A stretch of DNA of 39,512 nucleotides. Source: a virus. The notes below the pieces were generated by a model. It was not told the DNA's origin. It saw only the letters and a list, made by a program, of their open reading frames with translations, and did not search any database. The DNA lies in the IMG/VR virus record IMGVR_UViG_3300037502_002631, positions 1 through 39,512 of that record; one strand, 5' to 3'. The stretch's first letter is position 1; each line of letters starts with the position of its first letter. Position numbers and translations under genes: made by a program. Shown here piece by piece: positions 39,351 to 39,512 of the stretch.

Positions 39351-39512
39351 TTACGCGGACGGAACTTTTGTGCGGGGGGGGGGGGTAGCAGCGCGCTGCT
39401 TGCGATCCTCGCGCTGCTGCACGGCCACGAACGAGTCGATCATTGCGCGGGTCTGCGAGCGCGCGGGCTCGACCAGTCGATCCCATTGCGCTGCAACATG
39501 AAGGGCGTCCTG
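39351..39512 (-). CDS. CI-like repressor, 3' part (continues from 1-396)
   Basis: The final 53 residues of the repressor, in frame with the copy at the other end of the window. The stop TAA is at 39351-39353. Before it the frame passes through the C-run (minus strand) coding T-P-P-P-R-T-K. The length of this run decides the frame; with 12 bases the joined gene is 137 residues. Confidence 0.65.
   Translation of the reverse strand, partial: QDALHVAAQWDRLVEPARSQTRAMIDSFVAVQQREDRKQRAATPPPRTKVPSA
39387..39512. repeat. Terminal direct repeat, right copy
   Basis: Identical to 19-144 over 126 bases. Marks closure of the circular map inside the repressor gene. Confidence 0.9.

Noticed and set aside
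1-39512. tRNA or rRNA genes
   Set aside because: No cloverleaf with CCA-type end or rRNA-like segment was noticed; a tRNA scan would settle it.

Overview
The window looks like essentially the whole genome of a temperate, short-tailed (podovirus-type) phage of a Gram-negative, high-GC host. Supporting signs are a P22-type portal with a large terminase, an SU10-type capsid protein with its scaffold, an adaptor/nozzle pair, ejection-type proteins and no tape measure or sheath. There is also an Rz/Rz1 spanin pair and a serine integrase. Codon use and GC suggest a beta- or gammaproteobacterial host such as Burkholderiales or Xanthomonadales, but the host cannot be fixed from the sequence alone. 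Bases 19-144 are repeated exactly at 39387-39512, so the contig closes into a circle of about 39,368 bp. The CI-like repressor gene is cut by the ends.

Layout. (1) Control region at the contig ends: a leftward CI-like repressor (1-396, continuing at 39512-39351), a rightward Cro-like gene (473) and a leftward Cro/repressor-like gene (39211). Inverted-repeat operators of the type ACGGnATnCCGT lie at both divergent promoters. (2) Rightward early block 473-3627: a winged-helix protein, a DUF1376 replication protein, a P-like replication protein, small proteins, a short HTH gene of 54 residues at 2760, RusA and a Q-like antiterminator, followed at once by a terminator. (3) Rightward late block 3798-17077: a beta-helix tailspike, a jelly-roll adhesin and small virion proteins, then TerS, TerL and portal, further virion/adhesin proteins, scaffold and major capsid protein. 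(4) An antisense NUMOD4-HNH endonuclease (17103-17624), then an insertion of glycan genes (GT29-like, TPR-GT9-like, methyltransferase, GT8-like) around one small conserved podophage gene. (5) Adaptor, nozzle, GNAT-like internal protein, ejection-type proteins and a tail fibre (21125-30691). (6) Lysis: holin candidates, M15 endolysin, Rz and Rz1 (30700-32119). (7) Leftward early operon 39211-32103, mostly with ATGA/GTGA overlaps: regulator, small proteins, RecT, Gp157, a degenerate HNH protein, accessory proteins including an Imm-5-like protein with a 12-bp minisatellite, and the serine integrase last.

How it works together (inference). Two divergent promoters under shared operators set the lysis-lysogeny choice. 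The leftward operon gives recombination and integration functions. The rightward early operon gives replication and then Q, which would let transcription read through the terminator at 3679 into the late genes. The least ordinary parts are the glycosylation/methylation cassette between capsid and neck genes, the almost cysteine-free serine integrase, the repeat-bearing accessory gene, and a paralogous pair split between the late and early regions. No RNA genes, CRISPR arrays, reverse transcriptase or insertion sequences were seen.
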